This document shows positions 9,550 to 18,675 of a stretch of 64,000 nt of DNA, in pieces; within the stretch, counting starts at the first letter, position 1, and every line of letters begins with the position of its first letter. The stretch is from Streptomyces profundus (GTDB taxonomy: Bacteria; Actinomycetota; Actinomycetes; Streptomycetales; Streptomycetaceae). Location of the stretch: NCBI RefSeq assembly GCF_020740535.1, contig NZ_CP082362.1, forward strand, positions 372,001-436,000, given 5' to 3'. Under the pieces are notes generated by a model. That model saw only the letters and a program-made list of their open reading frames with translations, did no database searches and had not been told where the DNA came from. The translations under genes were made by a program, and so were the position numbers.

Positions 9550-10250
9550 CCGCGTTCGCTCTTCCCCTCCGCCGGCGCCGGCGCCTGGTCGGCGGCCTCC
9601 CGGGCGGCGGCGTCGGCGGCGTCCGCCTCGGCCGACTCACGGCGCACCGTGACCATCCGCTGGACCAGCGTGATCAGGCTGCCGACGGCGACCACCCAGA
9701 GGGCGATCGGCAGCAGCACGTCGATGTGCGGCACGTCGAACGTGCGCTCCCAGCCGGCGAAGCCGGCGCAGACCAGCGTGATGACCAGCCGCTCGGCGCG
9801 CTCCACCAGACCGTTGACCTTGACGGGCAGGCCGATGCTCTCGCCCCTGGCCTTGGTGTACGAGACCACCTGACCGCTGGCGAGGCAGAAGAGCGTGACG
9901 GCGCAGAGCACCATGTGGTCACCGCCGCCGGCGTACCAGAGCGCGATCCCGGTGAAGACGGCCGCGTCGGCGACCCGGTCCAGGGTGGAGTCCAGGAAGG
10001 CGCCCCAGCGGCTCGACACACCGAGTTGGCGGGCCATGTTGCCGTCCACCATGTCGGAGAAGACGAACAGCGTGATGACGACGGTGCCCCAGAAGAACTC
10101 GCCCCTGGGATAGAAGGCCAGCGCTCCCGCCATGACTCCGGCGGTTCCGATGAGGGTCACCGCGTCCGGGCTCACCCGCAGCCGAAGCAGCAGGGCGGCG
10201 AACGGGGTGAGGACACGCGTGAAGAATGCACGCGCGTACTTGTTGAGCAT
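9546..10250 (-). CDS. pgsA: CDP-alcohol phosphatidyltransferase, probable phosphatidylinositol phosphate synthase
   Basis: The enzyme joins CDP-diacylglycerol with inositol 1-phosphate in actinobacteria. The 234-residue protein carries the complete CDP-alcohol phosphotransferase motif D-x2-D-G-x2-A-R-x8-G-x3-D-x3-D in DMVDGNMARQL followed by GAFLDSTLDRVAD, and about six hydrophobic helices. The ATG at 10250 (MLNKYARAFFTRVLTP) has GGGAAGGACATG around it; upstream codons are not conserved-looking. It heads the pgsA-acyltransferase-pimA operon. The 292 nt upstream, shared with a divergent membrane protein gene, should hold promoters but none is clear by eye. Confidence 0.92.
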   Translation of the reverse strand: MLNKYARAFFTRVLTPFAALLLRLRVSPDAVTLIGTAGVMAGALAFYPRGEFFWGTVVITLFVFSDMVDGNMARQLGVSSRWGAFLDSTLDRVADAAVFTGIALWYAGGGDHMVLCAVTLFCLASGQVVSYTKARGESIGLPVKVNGLVERAERLVITLVCAGFAGWERTFDVPHIDVLLPIALWVVAVGSLITLVQRMVTVRRESAEADAADAAAREAADQAPAPAEGKSERG

Positions 10251-10542
10251 GTCCTTCCCAGGGGGTGAGGCATCGGGCCGCGCGGGTCGGGCGGCCACCG
10301 GAGGGCCCATCGTAGTCACGCCGGGGGGACTCGCCCGCCCACCCCGCCCCGACGGCGGGAACTGGCCTATCCGGCAGCGCCGTTGTGCCCGACGCCGATA
10401 GTCTTGCCACGGCAGGTGTCGCGCCCGCCCGGGGCGGGAACGGGCCTGTCGGCGGATCTCGTGTGAGGACGGTTCTTCGTGCGCGTCGAAGCGGTTCATC
10501 GATGGCGCTTCTTCCGGTACGGCTCAGGGAGTGGGGGCGGTC

Positions 10543-12219
10543 ATGACGGCGCTTGACGACCTACGGAACGCGGCCGGTGTGGAGTTCGACTTCGCCCCCG
10601 GCGCCCAGGTGCCGCTGTCCGGCGCCAACACCGGGCGCACCGGGCTCAGCCAGCGGATCGCCTCCGTGGCCTACCGGGAGGGCGACCCGGCCGACATCAA
10701 GGAGCCCAACGAGGCGGCCAGCGTGAACAAGGGCAAGTTCTCGCTGCTGGAGCCCAACCTGGGCGAGGCGTTCACCCGCGCCATCGAGACCAGGATGCTG
10801 TCGGACGGCCGCAAGCCGCTGATCCAGTCCTTCGGCGCCGAGCCGCAGGTGGTGGTCGAGCACGCGCTGGCGGCCAAGCGCATCAGGCGGCAGCGGGACA
10901 GCCGGCTGACGTTGATCATGGTGGTCTTCGGGCTGCTCTTCCTGCCCGGGGTGGCGATATGGCTCGGTCTTTTCCAGCTCCGCCGCACCTTCGCCGGCTC
11001 CCAGGACCGGCGCGCCGGCGTGCTCGGCACCCTGCTGCTGATCGGTATCGGCGCGCTGGCCGTGCTGGCCGTGGTGCGCGCCCCGGTGGACGGCGCGCTC
11101 CAGATCTATCTGTGGGCGGTGCTGCCGGCGCCGATCCTGGGCTGGTTCCTCGCCCGGCAGGTGAGCGAGCGCACCGCGCAGAACCTCAGGGCGCACTGGG
11201 GCGATCTGGCCGGCGGCGGCAAGTCGGGCGCGGCGGTGCCCGAGGCCGTCCCGCAGAACCCCAACGACGCGGAGGCCGAGCGGCTGCGGATCGGGCTGGC
11301 CAAGCTGGCCGCCGAGCAGGCGAGCAACCTCACCTACTACGCCGGCACCAAGGGCATACTCGGCATGGGCGTGCGCTGGGGCAGCTGGCAGCTCGCCGAG
11401 GATCTGCGCCCGCGTGACCCGGGTCGGGAGATCGACCCGTTCCGCAGCTGGGACGTGGCCAGGGCCATCGGCGACCAACTGCGGATGCTGGAGCGCGGCC
11501 CGTTGCACACCGGCGGCTTCACCCCGCCGTCCATAGTCCACTGGGTGGTGCGGCATGTGGGCGAGGGCGCGGGCGAGGTGTCCCGCCCCGAGGGGCCGAC
11601 GGCGGACGGCTACAGCTTCAGCAACATCGAGGTGCAGCGGATCTGCAACGAGTCGCAGTTCAACGCCGGGGACCGGCACTACCTGGGCGTCCAGTTCGCG
11701 CTGTGGGACGGTGAGCTGATCATCACCATGATGATCTCGGTGACGGTGCTCCACCACACGCTGCGGATCGAGGTCTCCGGCTACGCCCTGGGTCCGTTGC
11801 ACGGCTTCTTCGCCAAGGGCCCGAGCCCCGACAAGAAGAAGGTGCGGAACTTCCCCAAGGTCTGGAAGACGCACGATGTGGAGCTCCCCGCCGTGAAGCC
11901 GAGCGAGGTGGTGCGGCTGGCCGTGCGCGCGCCGCTCACCTGGTTCCCGAAGACGCTGGACAAGTTCGGCGGCTCGCTCGGCCTGCCCGAGCCCTTCGGG
12001 CTGCGGCACACCTGGGCCACCACGCCGTGGGGGAACCGCTTCATGGTGGACGACGTGCTGCGCACCGCGACGCCGGTGCTGCGCGTCGCGCACGCGGCGG
12101 CGTTCCGGGTGCTGCGGGAGAACGGCGTGGACATGACGCCGTTCGACGCCAGGTCGCAGGCGCTCAGCGGCCAGATCCAGGACCCGGGCCCCAAGCACGC
12201 CGACGAGTACAACATGTGA
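10543..12219 (+). CDS. Conserved actinobacterial membrane protein of unknown function
   Basis: This 558-residue protein is not recognised by function. It opens with MTALDDLRNAAGVEFDFAPGAQVPL and has hydrophobic segments at about residues 123-147, 160-175 and 185-205 (MVVFGLLFLPGVAIWLGLF, LGTLLLIGIGALAVLAVV, YLWAVLPAPILGWFLA), so both ends are probably cytoplasmic or exposed domains around a short membrane core. A fourth hydrophobic patch (ELIITMMISVTVLHHTL) lies near residue 400. The ATG at 10543 is chosen because AGGGAG lies upstream; an in-frame GTG at 10531 is too close to it. It is divergent from pgsA and is followed by a hairpin. Confidence 0.85.
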   Translation: MTALDDLRNAAGVEFDFAPGAQVPLSGANTGRTGLSQRIASVAYREGDPADIKEPNEAASVNKGKFSLLEPNLGEAFTRAIETRMLSDGRKPLIQSFGAEPQVVVEHALAAKRIRRQRDSRLTLIMVVFGLLFLPGVAIWLGLFQLRRTFAGSQDRRAGVLGTLLLIGIGALAVLAVVRAPVDGALQIYLWAVLPAPILGWFLARQVSERTAQNLRAHWGDLAGGGKSGAAVPEAVPQNPNDAEAERLRIGLAKLAAEQASNLTYYAGTKGILGMGVRWGSWQLAEDLRPRDPGREIDPFRSWDVARAIGDQLRMLERGPLHTGGFTPPSIVHWVVRHVGEGAGEVSRPEGPTADGYSFSNIEVQRICNESQFNAGDRHYLGVQFALWDGELIITMMISVTVLHHTLRIEVSGYALGPLHGFFAKGPSPDKKKVRNFPKVWKTHDVELPAVKPSEVVRLAVRAPLTWFPKTLDKFGGSLGLPEPFGLRHTWATTPWGNRFMVDDVLRTATPVLRVAHAAAFRVLRENGVDMTPFDARSQALSGQIQDPGPKHADEYNM

Positions 12220-12228
12220 GTGCCGTTC

Positions 12229-12254
12229 GACCGCGTGCCGGCGGGCACGCGGTC
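12229..12254. terminator. Hairpin between convergent genes
   Basis: GACCGCGTGCC (12229-12239) and GGCACGCGGTC (12244-12254) form a perfect 11-bp stem with a 4-nt loop, between the stop of the membrane protein gene and the stop of the HIT gene on the other strand. It probably terminates both. There is no U-tract, which is normal for Streptomyces. Confidence 0.65.
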
Positions 12255-12269
12255 GGCCTCGGCAAGGCG

Positions 12270-12815
12270 TCAGACCGGCCAGGCGTCGGCGAGCATCCGC
12301 CGGGTGTCGGCGAGGAGTTGGGGCAACACCTTGGTGTGGCCCACCACCGGCATGAAGTTGGCGTCACCGCCCCAGCGCGGCACCACGTGCTGGTGCAGAT
12401 GGGGAGCGATCCCGGCGCCGGCGGCCGAGCCCTGGTTCATCCCGATGTTGAAGCCGTGCGCGCCCGAGGCCGCCCGGATCGCCGTCATGGCCCGCTTGGT
12501 GAACTCCGCCAACTCGGTGGTCTCCGCGTCGGTCAGCCCCGTGTAGTCGGCGACATGCCGGTAGGGCACCACCAGCAGATGGCCGCCGTTGTACGGGTAG
12601 AGGTTGAGCACCGCGTAGACGGTCTGGCCCCGGGCGATGACCAGGCCGTCCTCGTCGCTCTTGCCGGGGATCGCGCAGAACGGACACCCGTCCTCGGCTC
12701 CGGGCCCGGTGGGTTTTCCCTCACCCTGGATATAGGCCATCCGGTGAGGCGTCCACAGGCGTTGGAACGCGTCCGGTGACCCCACCCCGATCTGCTGCTC
12801 CGGCTCGCTGCTCAT
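12270..12815 (-). CDS. HIT-family protein, probable diadenosine tetraphosphate phosphorylase
   Basis: The product is a histidine-triad nucleotide enzyme of about 181 residues. The triad is clear in APHLHQHVVPRW (H-x-H-x-H), and CPFCAIPGKSDEDG carries the paired Cys commonly found near the N-terminus. The mycobacterial protein in the same position next to pgsA and thrS is an AP4A phosphorylase, so that activity is likely but inferred. The ATG at 12815 (MSSEPEQQIG) is preferred; an ATG four codons upstream at 12827 is also possible, and neither has a strong ribosome-binding site. It lies downstream of thrS on the same strand. Confidence 0.88.
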   Translation of the reverse strand: MSSEPEQQIGVGSPDAFQRLWTPHRMAYIQGEGKPTGPGAEDGCPFCAIPGKSDEDGLVIARGQTVYAVLNLYPYNGGHLLVVPYRHVADYTGLTDAETTELAEFTKRAMTAIRAASGAHGFNIGMNQGSAAGAGIAPHLHQHVVPRWGGDANFMPVVGHTKVLPQLLADTRRMLADAWPV

Positions 12816-12900
12816 GCCGGCCAGCATATGGCGTCGGACGCCCGACGCGGGCCCCGGGGCCGACCCCCGGAACCCACCCCGACGCGCGCGCTTCGCCCGC

Positions 12901-14880
12901 TCAGACCTGCGCCCGGCTCTCCACGGCTTCGGCGATCTCCCGCAGCGCCTCGGCGCGCGGAACCCCGTTGCGCTGACTGCCGTCGCGGTAGCGGAAGCTC
13001 ACCGCGCCGGCGGCGGTGTCGTCGTCGCCGGCGATGACCATGAAGGGCACCTTGGCCTTCTGCGCGTTGCGGATCTTCTTCTGCATCCGGTCCGACGAGG
13101 CGTCCACCTCCATCCGCAGCCCGGCCGCCCTGGCCTCGGCGGCGAACTCCTGGAGGTAGGGGACATGCGCGTCGCCGATCGGGATGCCCACCGCCTGGAC
13201 GGGGGCCAGCCACGGCGGGAAGACGCCCGCGTAGTGCTCCAGCAGCACGGCGAAGAACCGCTCGATGGAGCCGAAGAGCGCCCGGTGCAGCATCACCGGG
13301 GTCTGCCGGGTGCCGTCGGCCGCGGTGTACTCCAGGTCGAACCGCTTGGGCTGCTGGAAGTCCACCTGGATGGTGGACATCTGCCAGGTCCTGCCGATGG
13401 CGTCCCTGGCCTGCACGGAGATCTTGGGCCCGTAGTAGGCGGCGCCGCCCGGGTCCATCACCAGCTCCAGGCCCTGCTTGCCGGCCGCCTCGCGCAGCGC
13501 CTCCGTCGCCTCGGCCCACTCCGCCGGCTCGCCGATGAACTTGTCCGAGTCGCCCCGGGTGGACAGCTCCAGGTAGAACTCGTCGAGGCCGTAGTCACGC
13601 AGCAGGTTGAGCACGAACGTGAGCAGCGCGTCCAGCTCGTCCGGCATCTGCTCCTTGGTGCAGTAGATATGCGAGTCGTCCTGGGTGAATCCGCGCGCCC
13701 GGGTGAGCCCGTGCACCACGCCCGACTTCTCGTAGCGGTAGACCGTGCCGAACTCGAACAGCCGCAGCGGCAATTCCCGATAGGACCGGCCACGCGCCCG
13801 GAAAATCAGGTTGTGCATGGGGCAGTTCATGGCCTTGAGGTAATAGTCCTGCCCCTCGAATTCCATGGGCGGGAACATGGACTCCGCATAGTTCGGCAGA
13901 TGCCCCGAGGTCTCGAACAGCTTTCGCTTGCTGATGTGCGGGGTGTTGACGAATTCATATCCCGCAGCCTCGTGACGGCGGCGCGAATAGTCCTCCATCA
14001 CCCGGCGGACGGTGCCGCCCTTCGGATGGAACACGGCGAGCCCCGAGCCCAGCTCCTCCGGAATGGAGAACAGGTCGAGCTCGGCGCCGAGTTTGCGGTG
14101 GTCCCGCTTCTCGGCCTCGGCGAGAAACGCCAGATGGGCCTTGAGCTCGTCCTTGGTCGGCCAGGCGGTGCCATAGATCCGCTGGAGCTGCGGGTTGCGC
14201 TCGCTCCCGCGCCAGTAGGCCGCGGCCGAACGCATCAGCTTGAACGCCGGGATCAGCCGGGTGTTCGGCAGGTGCGGGCCTCGGCAGAGGTCCTTCCAGC
14301 ACAGCTCGCCGCTCTTGGCGTCCACGTTGTCATAGATCGTCAGCTCGCCGGCGCCGACCTCGGCGCCCGCGCCCTCGGCCGACTCGGCCGCCGCGCCCTT
14401 GAGCCCGATCAGCTCCAACTTGTAGGGCTCGGCCGCCAGTTCCTCCCGCGCCTCGTCGTCGCCTACCACCCGCCGGACAAACCGCTGCCCCTGCTTCTGG
14501 ATGCGCTGCATCTGCTTCTCGATGCGGCCGAGGTCCTCGGGGTGGAACGGGTCCGCGACGTCGAAGTCGTAGTAGAAGCCGTCCTTGATCGGCGGGCCGA
14601 TGCCCAGCTTGGCGTCCGGGTACAGCTCCTGGACGGCCTGGGCGAGGACATGGGCGGTGGAGTGCCGCAGGATGTCGAGCCCGTCGGGCGAGGTGAGCTC
14701 GACGGGCTCCACCTCGTCGCCGTCGGCCAGCGGATGCGTGAGGTCGCGGAGTTCGCCGCCGACCCGGGCGGCCACCACGGAACGCTCGCCCTCGAAGAGC
14801 GCGGCGGCCGTCGCGCCCGTCGTCACCACGCGCTCTTCCCGCTCGGAATCGCGTTGGATGATCACACGGACGTCTGACAC
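12901..14880 (-). CDS. thrS: Threonyl-tRNA synthetase
   Basis: ThrRS charges tRNA-Thr. The 659-residue protein has all domains in order: N-terminal TGS domain (about 1-65, [17 protein letters not shown]), editing domain with [11 protein letters not shown] and [10 protein letters not shown], catalytic class-II core with motif 2 [20 protein letters not shown], zinc ligand Cys in AMNCPMHNL, motif 3 [13 protein letters not shown], and a C-terminal anticodon-binding domain. The GTG at 14880 follows AGGAGA with good spacing. It is followed by the HIT gene, and tRNA-Val(CAC) lies upstream with its own terminator between. Confidence 0.97.
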   Translation of the reverse strand: MSDVRVIIQRDSEREERVVTTGATAAALFEGERSVVAARVGGELRDLTHPLADGDEVEPVELTSPDGLDILRHSTAHVLAQAVQELYPDAKLGIGPPIKDGFYYDFDVADPFHPEDLGRIEKQMQRIQKQGQRFVRRVVGDDEAREELAAEPYKLELIGLKGAAAESAEGAGAEVGAGELTIYDNVDAKSGELCWKDLCRGPHLPNTRLIPAFKLMRSAAAYWRGSERNPQLQRIYGTAWPTKDELKAHLAFLAEAEKRDHRKLGAELDLFSIPEELGSGLAVFHPKGGTVRRVMEDYSRRRHEAAGYEFVNTPHISKRKLFETSGHLPNYAESMFPPMEFEGQDYYLKAMNCPMHNLIFRARGRSYRELPLRLFEFGTVYRYEKSGVVHGLTRARGFTQDDSHIYCTKEQMPDELDALLTFVLNLLRDYGLDEFYLELSTRGDSDKFIGEPAEWAEATEALREAAGKQGLELVMDPGGAAYYGPKISVQARDAIGRTWQMSTIQVDFQQPKRFDLEYTAADGTRQTPVMLHRALFGSIERFFAVLLEHYAGVFPPWLAPVQAVGIPIGDAHVPYLQEFAAEARAAGLRMEVDASSDRMQKKIRNAQKAKVPFMVIAGDDDTAAGAVSFRYRDGSQRNGVPRAEALREIAEAVESRAQV

Positions 14881-14990
14881 CGGTCTCTCCTGACTCTTGC
14901 CTGGGGAAGGGCAGCGAACGCTGCGCACCGCCGCATCGTACCGAGCGCCCAGGGGGCGTCGCGCACCCGGAGCCGCGGCCCGGCACAACG

Positions 14991-15024
14991 AAAGACCGGC
15001 CCGCCTGAACGACGAACCGGCCTT
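14991..15024 (-). terminator. Terminator of tRNA-Val(CAC)
   Basis: On the minus strand AAGGCCGG (15024-15017) pairs with CCGGTCTT (14998-14991) through one G-U pair, directly after the tRNA 3' end. It separates the tRNA from thrS. Confidence 0.6.
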
Positions 15025-15031
15025 CCCGGGG

Positions 15032-15103
15032 TGGGCGATACTGGGTTCGAACCAGTGACCTCTTCGGTGTGAACGAAGCGCTCTCCCACTGAGCTAATCG
15101 CCC
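15032..15103 (-). tRNA. tRNA-Val (anticodon CAC)
   Basis: A 72-nt cloverleaf reads from 15103 to 15032. The acceptor stem GGGCGAT pairs with ATCGCCC, with discriminator A. The D arm is GCTC-AGTGGGA-GAGC, the anticodon loop is TTCACAC (anticodon CAC, decoding GTG) on a CTTCG/CGAAG stem, and the T arm contains GGTTCGAACC. CCA is not encoded. Its body closely resembles the two tRNA-Val(GAC) genes at 20.8-21.0 kb. Confidence 0.95.
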
Positions 15104-15145
15104 GGTGTTGTGCTCTGCGGCACGTGAGAAACCATACAGGGCAGG

Positions 15146-15613
15146 TCAGCCGAGATCCAAATCCCCTTCCAGGCAGGCCCGCAGACCACGCTCCCCCGCC
15201 CGCGTCATCGCCGCGTGGTTGGCCCGCAGCAGCGGCCTGGCGAGGGGGCCGAACCGCAGCGGCACCACGGCCGTCAGCGCGCAGTCCTGGGCGTGGACGA
15301 CCAGGGTGCGAGGTCCGTCGGGGAAGAGCGACCAGCGCAGGGCGCCCTCCAGATCCCCGGACAGCAGCACCTCAAGCCGCCCGCCCGCCTGGTCGCGTCG
15401 CCCCCTGCGCACCCCCACCCGCAGCTCGAACGGGAGCACCGAGCGGATGGTGACCAGCCCACGGTCGGGGCCGGTGCGCCGCACCGCGCGGATCTGCGGC
15501 CACCAGCGCGGATAGCCCTCCGGTTCGTCGAGCACCGCGAAGATCCGGGAGGCCGGCGCCGCGACACGCCAGACACCGCCGAATTGGTAACGGGTCCACC
15601 AGGGATGGGACAT
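15146..15613 (-). CDS. SRPBCC (START-like) family protein
   Basis: The 155-residue product resembles the polyketide cyclase/dehydrase branch of the SRPBCC ligand-binding fold: YQFGGVWRVAAPASRIFAVLDEPEGYPRWWPQIRAV at the N-terminus is the usual strand-helix opening with the PRWWP turn, followed by alternating strands and a long C-terminal helix (RPLLRANHAAMTRAGERGL). The ATG at 15613 has AGAGGAAGG upstream. It is divergent from ssgB. Ligand and role are unknown; similar single-domain proteins occur widely in Streptomyces. Confidence 0.8.
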   Translation of the reverse strand: MSHPWWTRYQFGGVWRVAAPASRIFAVLDEPEGYPRWWPQIRAVRRTGPDRGLVTIRSVLPFELRVGVRRGRRDQAGGRLEVLLSGDLEGALRWSLFPDGPRTLVVHAQDCALTAVVPLRFGPLARPLLRANHAAMTRAGERGLRACLEGDLDLG

Positions 15614-15703
15614 GGCCTTCCTCTCCGCTCCGGGCCCTGTCACGGCTCCACCATTGGAATGACGTTAAAGGGAGCAATGCGGGCAGACTGGTTTACAACC
15701 GAC

Positions 15704-15709
15704 GGGTAT
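15704..15709 (+). promoter_or_regulatory. Possible stress-sigma type -10 (GGGTAT) upstream of ssgB
   Basis: GGGTAT lies 66 nt before the ssgB start. It matches the -10 of SigB/SigH-type promoters, and ssgB in S. coelicolor is reported to depend on SigH. A convincing -35 at 14-16 nt was not found (GGTTTAC is too close), so this is tentative. Confidence 0.3.
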
Positions 15710-15775
15710 GTGGCATCTCGAATTGGCCGACGTGCGAATCCCCGAGCGCACACTGAGCGAAAGGCCCTGGCGCTT

Positions 15776-16189
15776 ATGAACACCACGGTCAGCTGCGAGC
15801 TGCACCTGCGCCTCGTCGTATCGAGCGAGTCCTCACTACCTGTACCCGCGGGGCTGCGGTATGACACGGCGGACCCCTACGCCGTACACGCCACATTTCA
15901 CACCGGAGCCGAAGAAACCGTCGAGTGGGTTTTTGCCCGTGACCTGTTGGCCGAAGGGCTGCACCGCCCTACGGGAACGGGAGATGTCCGGGTCTGGCCC
16001 TCCCGCAGCCATGGTCAGGGAGTCGTCTGCATCGCCCTCAGTTCCCCCGAGGGGGAGGCGCTGCTGGAGGCCCCGGCCCGAGCCCTGGAATCGTTCCTCA
16101 AGCGGACCGATGCCGCCGTACCCCCAGGCACGGAGCATCGGCATTTCGACCTCGATACGGAACTCTCGCACATTCTCGCCGAGAGCTGA
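15776..16189 (+). CDS. ssgB: Sporulation and cell-division protein SsgB
   Basis: SsgB is the SsgA-like protein that marks future septum sites and recruits FtsZ during sporulation-specific division of aerial hyphae. The 137-residue product begins MNTTVSCELHLRLVVSSESS and ends DLDTELSHILAES; the length and sequence as I remember them are those of the almost invariant streptomycete SsgB, with ETVEWVFARDLLAEGL and HGQGVVCIALSSPEGEA inside. Its presence indicates a sporulating streptomycete or a very near relative. A strong hairpin follows directly. Confidence 0.97.
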   Translation: MNTTVSCELHLRLVVSSESSLPVPAGLRYDTADPYAVHATFHTGAEETVEWVFARDLLAEGLHRPTGTGDVRVWPSRSHGQGVVCIALSSPEGEALLEAPARALESFLKRTDAAVPPGTEHRHFDLDTELSHILAES

Positions 16190-16196
16190 GGACCCG

Positions 16197-16243
16197 CCGG
16201 TCCCTCCCACCGTCTGACTCGGGGCGACGGTGGGAGGGACCGG
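16197..16243 (+). terminator. Strong terminator of ssgB
   Basis: An 18-bp perfect stem (16197-16214 with 16226-16243) around an 11-nt loop starts 8 nt after the ssgB stop. Confidence 0.8.
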
Positions 16244-16264
16244 CGCCCCCCTACCCCCACACCA

Positions 16265-16297
16265 AGGAGCCGTCGCGAGTCCCTCGCGGCGGCTCCT
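16265..16297. terminator. Second hairpin downstream of ssgB
   Basis: AGGAGCCGTCGCGAG and CTCGCGGCGGCTCCT form a 15-bp stem with one G-U pair and a 3-nt loop. It lies between ssgB and the convergent small membrane protein gene and may terminate the latter. Confidence 0.65.
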
Positions 16298-16326
16298 CGG
16301 TGTGTCGGCACCCGGCCGCGCCCGCC

Positions 16327-16536
16327 TCAGAGCCAGAACTGGTCGTGCACCCCCGCGATCAGCAGCAGCGCGCAGATGACCAGAAGGAAGAGCATCAGCG
16401 GCGGCTGGGAGACGGCGAAGAGGCAGCCCCTGGGCTCGGCGTCCCCGGCGGAACGCTCCGCGCCCACCTCGACAAGGGGTTCGGAGATGGGCGGGGCGAC
16501 GGAGTCGGGAGCGTGCTCCCCGGTGATGTGGGCCAT
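16327..16536 (-). CDS. Small C-terminally anchored membrane protein
   Basis: A 69-residue product with a hydrophilic N-terminal half and one hydrophobic helix near the C-terminus (PLMLFLLVICALLLIAGVHDQF). No function is recognised. The codon bias is consistent with a real gene, and the hairpin at 16265-16297 lies just downstream. It could be a tail-anchored protein. There is no homology that I can name. Confidence 0.55.
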   Translation of the reverse strand: MAHITGEHAPDSVAPPISEPLVEVGAERSAGDAEPRGCLFAVSQPPLMLFLLVICALLLIAGVHDQFWL

Positions 16537-16662
16537 GACGCGGCGATCATGGCCCAGCGGGCGCCGCTCGCGCGATCAACAAGTCTCCTTCGCGCGGGAA
16601 TTCCCCGTTTTGCCGGCACGCACGGCATCGCGTGTGCTAGATCGGCACGCCCGTGACGCGGC

Positions 16663-17094
16663 TCAGATGCCGTGCTTCTTCAGGATGGCCTCGATATCGG
16701 AGAAGTCGTCCGCCGCGCCCCCGCCGCCGGCGGCCTGGGCGCCCTTGCGCCCCGTCGCCGGCAGCGCCGGCGTGCTCGCCCCCTTGGCGGTGACGGCCGG
16801 GCCCGCGGTCGCGGCGGGCTCGGCCGCCGGCTGGCCACGGCCGCCCCGGTCGGCCAGCCGGGCCGACAGGAAGAGCAGGACGGCGAAGCCCAGCACCCCC
16901 ACGCCCGCCCAGGCCACCGGGTTGAACGTCATATTGATGATCAGGCGCAGGATGCCCGTCATCGCCAGGCCCACCGGCACCAGCGAGACCGCGGCCAGCC
17001 GCATCGCGGCGGCGTACCGGCGGCGCTTGGCCACCAGCAGCGAGATGCCGAGGCCGGCAGCGGACAGCAGAGTACATGCGATGCCAGTCAACAT
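16663..17094 (-). CDS. Conserved actinobacterial membrane protein
   Basis: The 143-residue protein has three hydrophobic segments (about residues 3-21, 33-54 and 59-76), a Pro/Ala/Gly-rich cytoplasmic linker and a short conserved-looking C-terminal helix DFSDIEAILKKHGI. This layout, two or three spans plus a terminal D-IE-IL-K-GI motif, recurs in streptomycete membrane proteins of unknown function. It is divergent from the DsbA-like gene. Confidence 0.75.
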   Translation of the reverse strand: MLTGIACTLLSAAGLGISLLVAKRRRYAAAMRLAAVSLVPVGLAMTGILRLIINMTFNPVAWAGVGVLGFAVLLFLSARLADRGGRGQPAAEPAATAGPAVTAKGASTPALPATGRKGAQAAGGGGAADDFSDIEAILKKHGI

Positions 17095-17209
17095 CTGTCC
17101 ATGGTGCCGCGCTCGCTCCGCTGAGGCCAGCGTCAGCCGCGGGGATCAGGGAGATCTCGGGGTCAGCCGCCGGGAGAACCGGCTGGAAGACCGGTGAAAG
17201 ACTGCCCCC

Positions 17210-17719
17210 ATGAACGAGACGAACGGGACCGCCGTGCTGGACGTGTGGTGTGACCTGCAGTGCCCCGACTGTCACCGGGCCGAGGACGACCTGCGGGCGC
17301 TGGCCGAGCGCTTCGGCGCCGCGCTGGAGATCAGGCGCCGGCACTTCCCGCTGCCTGGCCACCGGCACGCGCTGGCCGCCGCGCAGGCCGCCGAGGAGGC
17401 GTACGCGCAGGGGAAGGGCGACGCGTACTGGACGGCGGTGCTGGCCAGGACCGGGGCGGTGGCCAAGCGCGGCGAGGCCGAGCTGCTCGCGGTGGCCCGC
17501 GAGATCGGGCTGGACACGGACGAGGTGGAGACGGCGCTGATCGACGGCCGTCATCTGCTCGCGGTGGACGCCGACCACGCCGAGGGGCAGGCGCTGGGCG
17601 TCACCGGCACGCCCACCTATCTGATCGACGGCGAGCGGCTGGACGGCGGGAAGAGCCAGGCCGGGCTGCGCGAGCGGATCGTCGAGATCGTCGAGCGGCT
17701 GCTCGCCGAGCGGGCCTGA
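17210..17719 (+). CDS. DsbA-family thioredoxin-fold oxidoreductase
   Basis: The 169-residue product lacks a signal peptide, so it is probably cytoplasmic. It starts with the thioredoxin strand AVLDVWCDLQCPDCHRAEDD; CPDC is the redox CxxC. The cis-proline loop GVTGTPTYLIDGERLDG is present. The region between is helical, as in DsbA/FrnE-like proteins. The substrate is unknown. It is convergent with a GNAT gene only 13 nt away. Confidence 0.85.
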   Translation: MNETNGTAVLDVWCDLQCPDCHRAEDDLRALAERFGAALEIRRRHFPLPGHRHALAAAQAAEEAYAQGKGDAYWTAVLARTGAVAKRGEAELLAVAREIGLDTDEVETALIDGRHLLAVDADHAEGQALGVTGTPTYLIDGERLDGGKSQAGLRERIVEIVERLLAERA

Positions 17720-17732
17720 GCGGGGGTGCCCG

Positions 17733-18578
17733 TCAGTCCAGGGGCTTGCTGAGGTGCAGCCGGATCGGCTGGAAGCCGAGGGAGGCGTAGAGCCGGGAGG
17801 CGGGCACGTTGCCGGCGAAGACATGGAGGGTGAGGCGGCCGGCGCCGCTGCCGGCGGCGAGGTCTTCGGCGACGCCGAGCAGGGTGCGGCCATGGCCGTG
17901 CCCCCGCTGCTCCTCGGCCACCCGCACCCCGAACAGCATCGGGCCCCGCTCGACCCTCTCCTCGTGGGTGCGGCCGAGATCCAGCCAGCAGGTGCCCACG
18001 GGGGTGCCCCGGTGTTCCAGGACGCGGAGCAGGACTCCCGCGCTGCCGAGGCCCTCGGGAAAGGCACCGTCGACATCGGTGTCGGCCCGGAAGGCCGCCC
18101 ACCGCTCCGGCACCCCGCGCGCCACCCACGACTGGGTGTAGGAGGCGCGCTCCTCCACCAGCCAGTCCTGGAACTCGGCCTCGGCCATGGGGCGCGCGAC
18201 ACTGCCGGCCGGCGGCGGGGCCGGCGGCTCCTTCAGCTCCTTGGTCAGGAGGTGACCGCGCGGCTGGTAGCCGAGCGCGGTGGCGAGCCGCAGCGCGCCC
18301 TCGTCGTCGGCGTCGACGGTGGCGTCGGCCTGGCGACAGCCCCAGCCGCGCAGTACCTCCTCGGCGGCCAGCACGGCGACCGTGCCCCGGCCGCGTCGGC
18401 GTTCGGCCGGCTCGACCGTGAGGTCGAGCAGCCGCCCCGCCCGGTGGGCGAAGCGGCTGTCCGTGGCCAGCGTGAGCGCGCCGACCGGGCGGCCGTTGTC
18501 GGCGATCGCGAAGGATCGACGACGGCCCCCGTCCTCGGCTCGCTCCTCGGGTCCCGTGGGGCGCAACGTGGTGGTCAT
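17733..18578 (-). CDS. Tandem GNAT-domain N-acetyltransferase
   Basis: The 281-residue product contains two acetyltransferase folds. The N-terminal one shows LLDLTVEPAERRRGRGTVAV (acetyl-CoA binding R-x2-G-x-G/A region) and ends with ALGYQPRGH. The C-terminal one shows FGVRVAEEQRGHGHGRTLLG and LHVFAGNVPASRLYASLGF, the better preserved acetyl-CoA site. The middle segment (EAEFQDWLVEERASYTQSWVARG) resembles GNAT proteins that carry a W-rich acceptor region. The acceptor is unknown. Confidence 0.85.
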   Translation of the reverse strand: MTTTLRPTGPEERAEDGGRRRSFAIADNGRPVGALTLATDSRFAHRAGRLLDLTVEPAERRRGRGTVAVLAAEEVLRGWGCRQADATVDADDEGALRLATALGYQPRGHLLTKELKEPPAPPPAGSVARPMAEAEFQDWLVEERASYTQSWVARGVPERWAAFRADTDVDGAFPEGLGSAGVLLRVLEHRGTPVGTCWLDLGRTHEERVERGPMLFGVRVAEEQRGHGHGRTLLGVAEDLAAGSGAGRLTLHVFAGNVPASRLYASLGFQPIRLHLSKPLD

Positions 18579-18675
18579 CGGCGGATGTCTACCCAGCCGC
18601 GCGGCGAAATCCCCGCCGGCGCGGCGTTATCCCCGACCGGTGTGGTGCCACGCGCGCCGTCCTGGTGCGTGGGGG

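Noticed and set aside
10561..12198. Minus-strand open frame opposite the 558-residue membrane protein
   Set aside because: His/Arg/Gln-rich shadow without hydrophobic segments or motifs; the plus-strand gene has normal composition and start.
12814..14877. Long plus-strand open frame opposite thrS (687 codons)
   Set aside because: It is a mirror of thrS with His/Arg/Leu-rich composition and no ribosome-binding site or family motif.
16395..16628. Alternative small minus-strand frame overlapping the 69-residue membrane protein
   Set aside because: It is a frame-shifted reading rich in Pro/Ser/Arg without a hydrophobic segment or start site.
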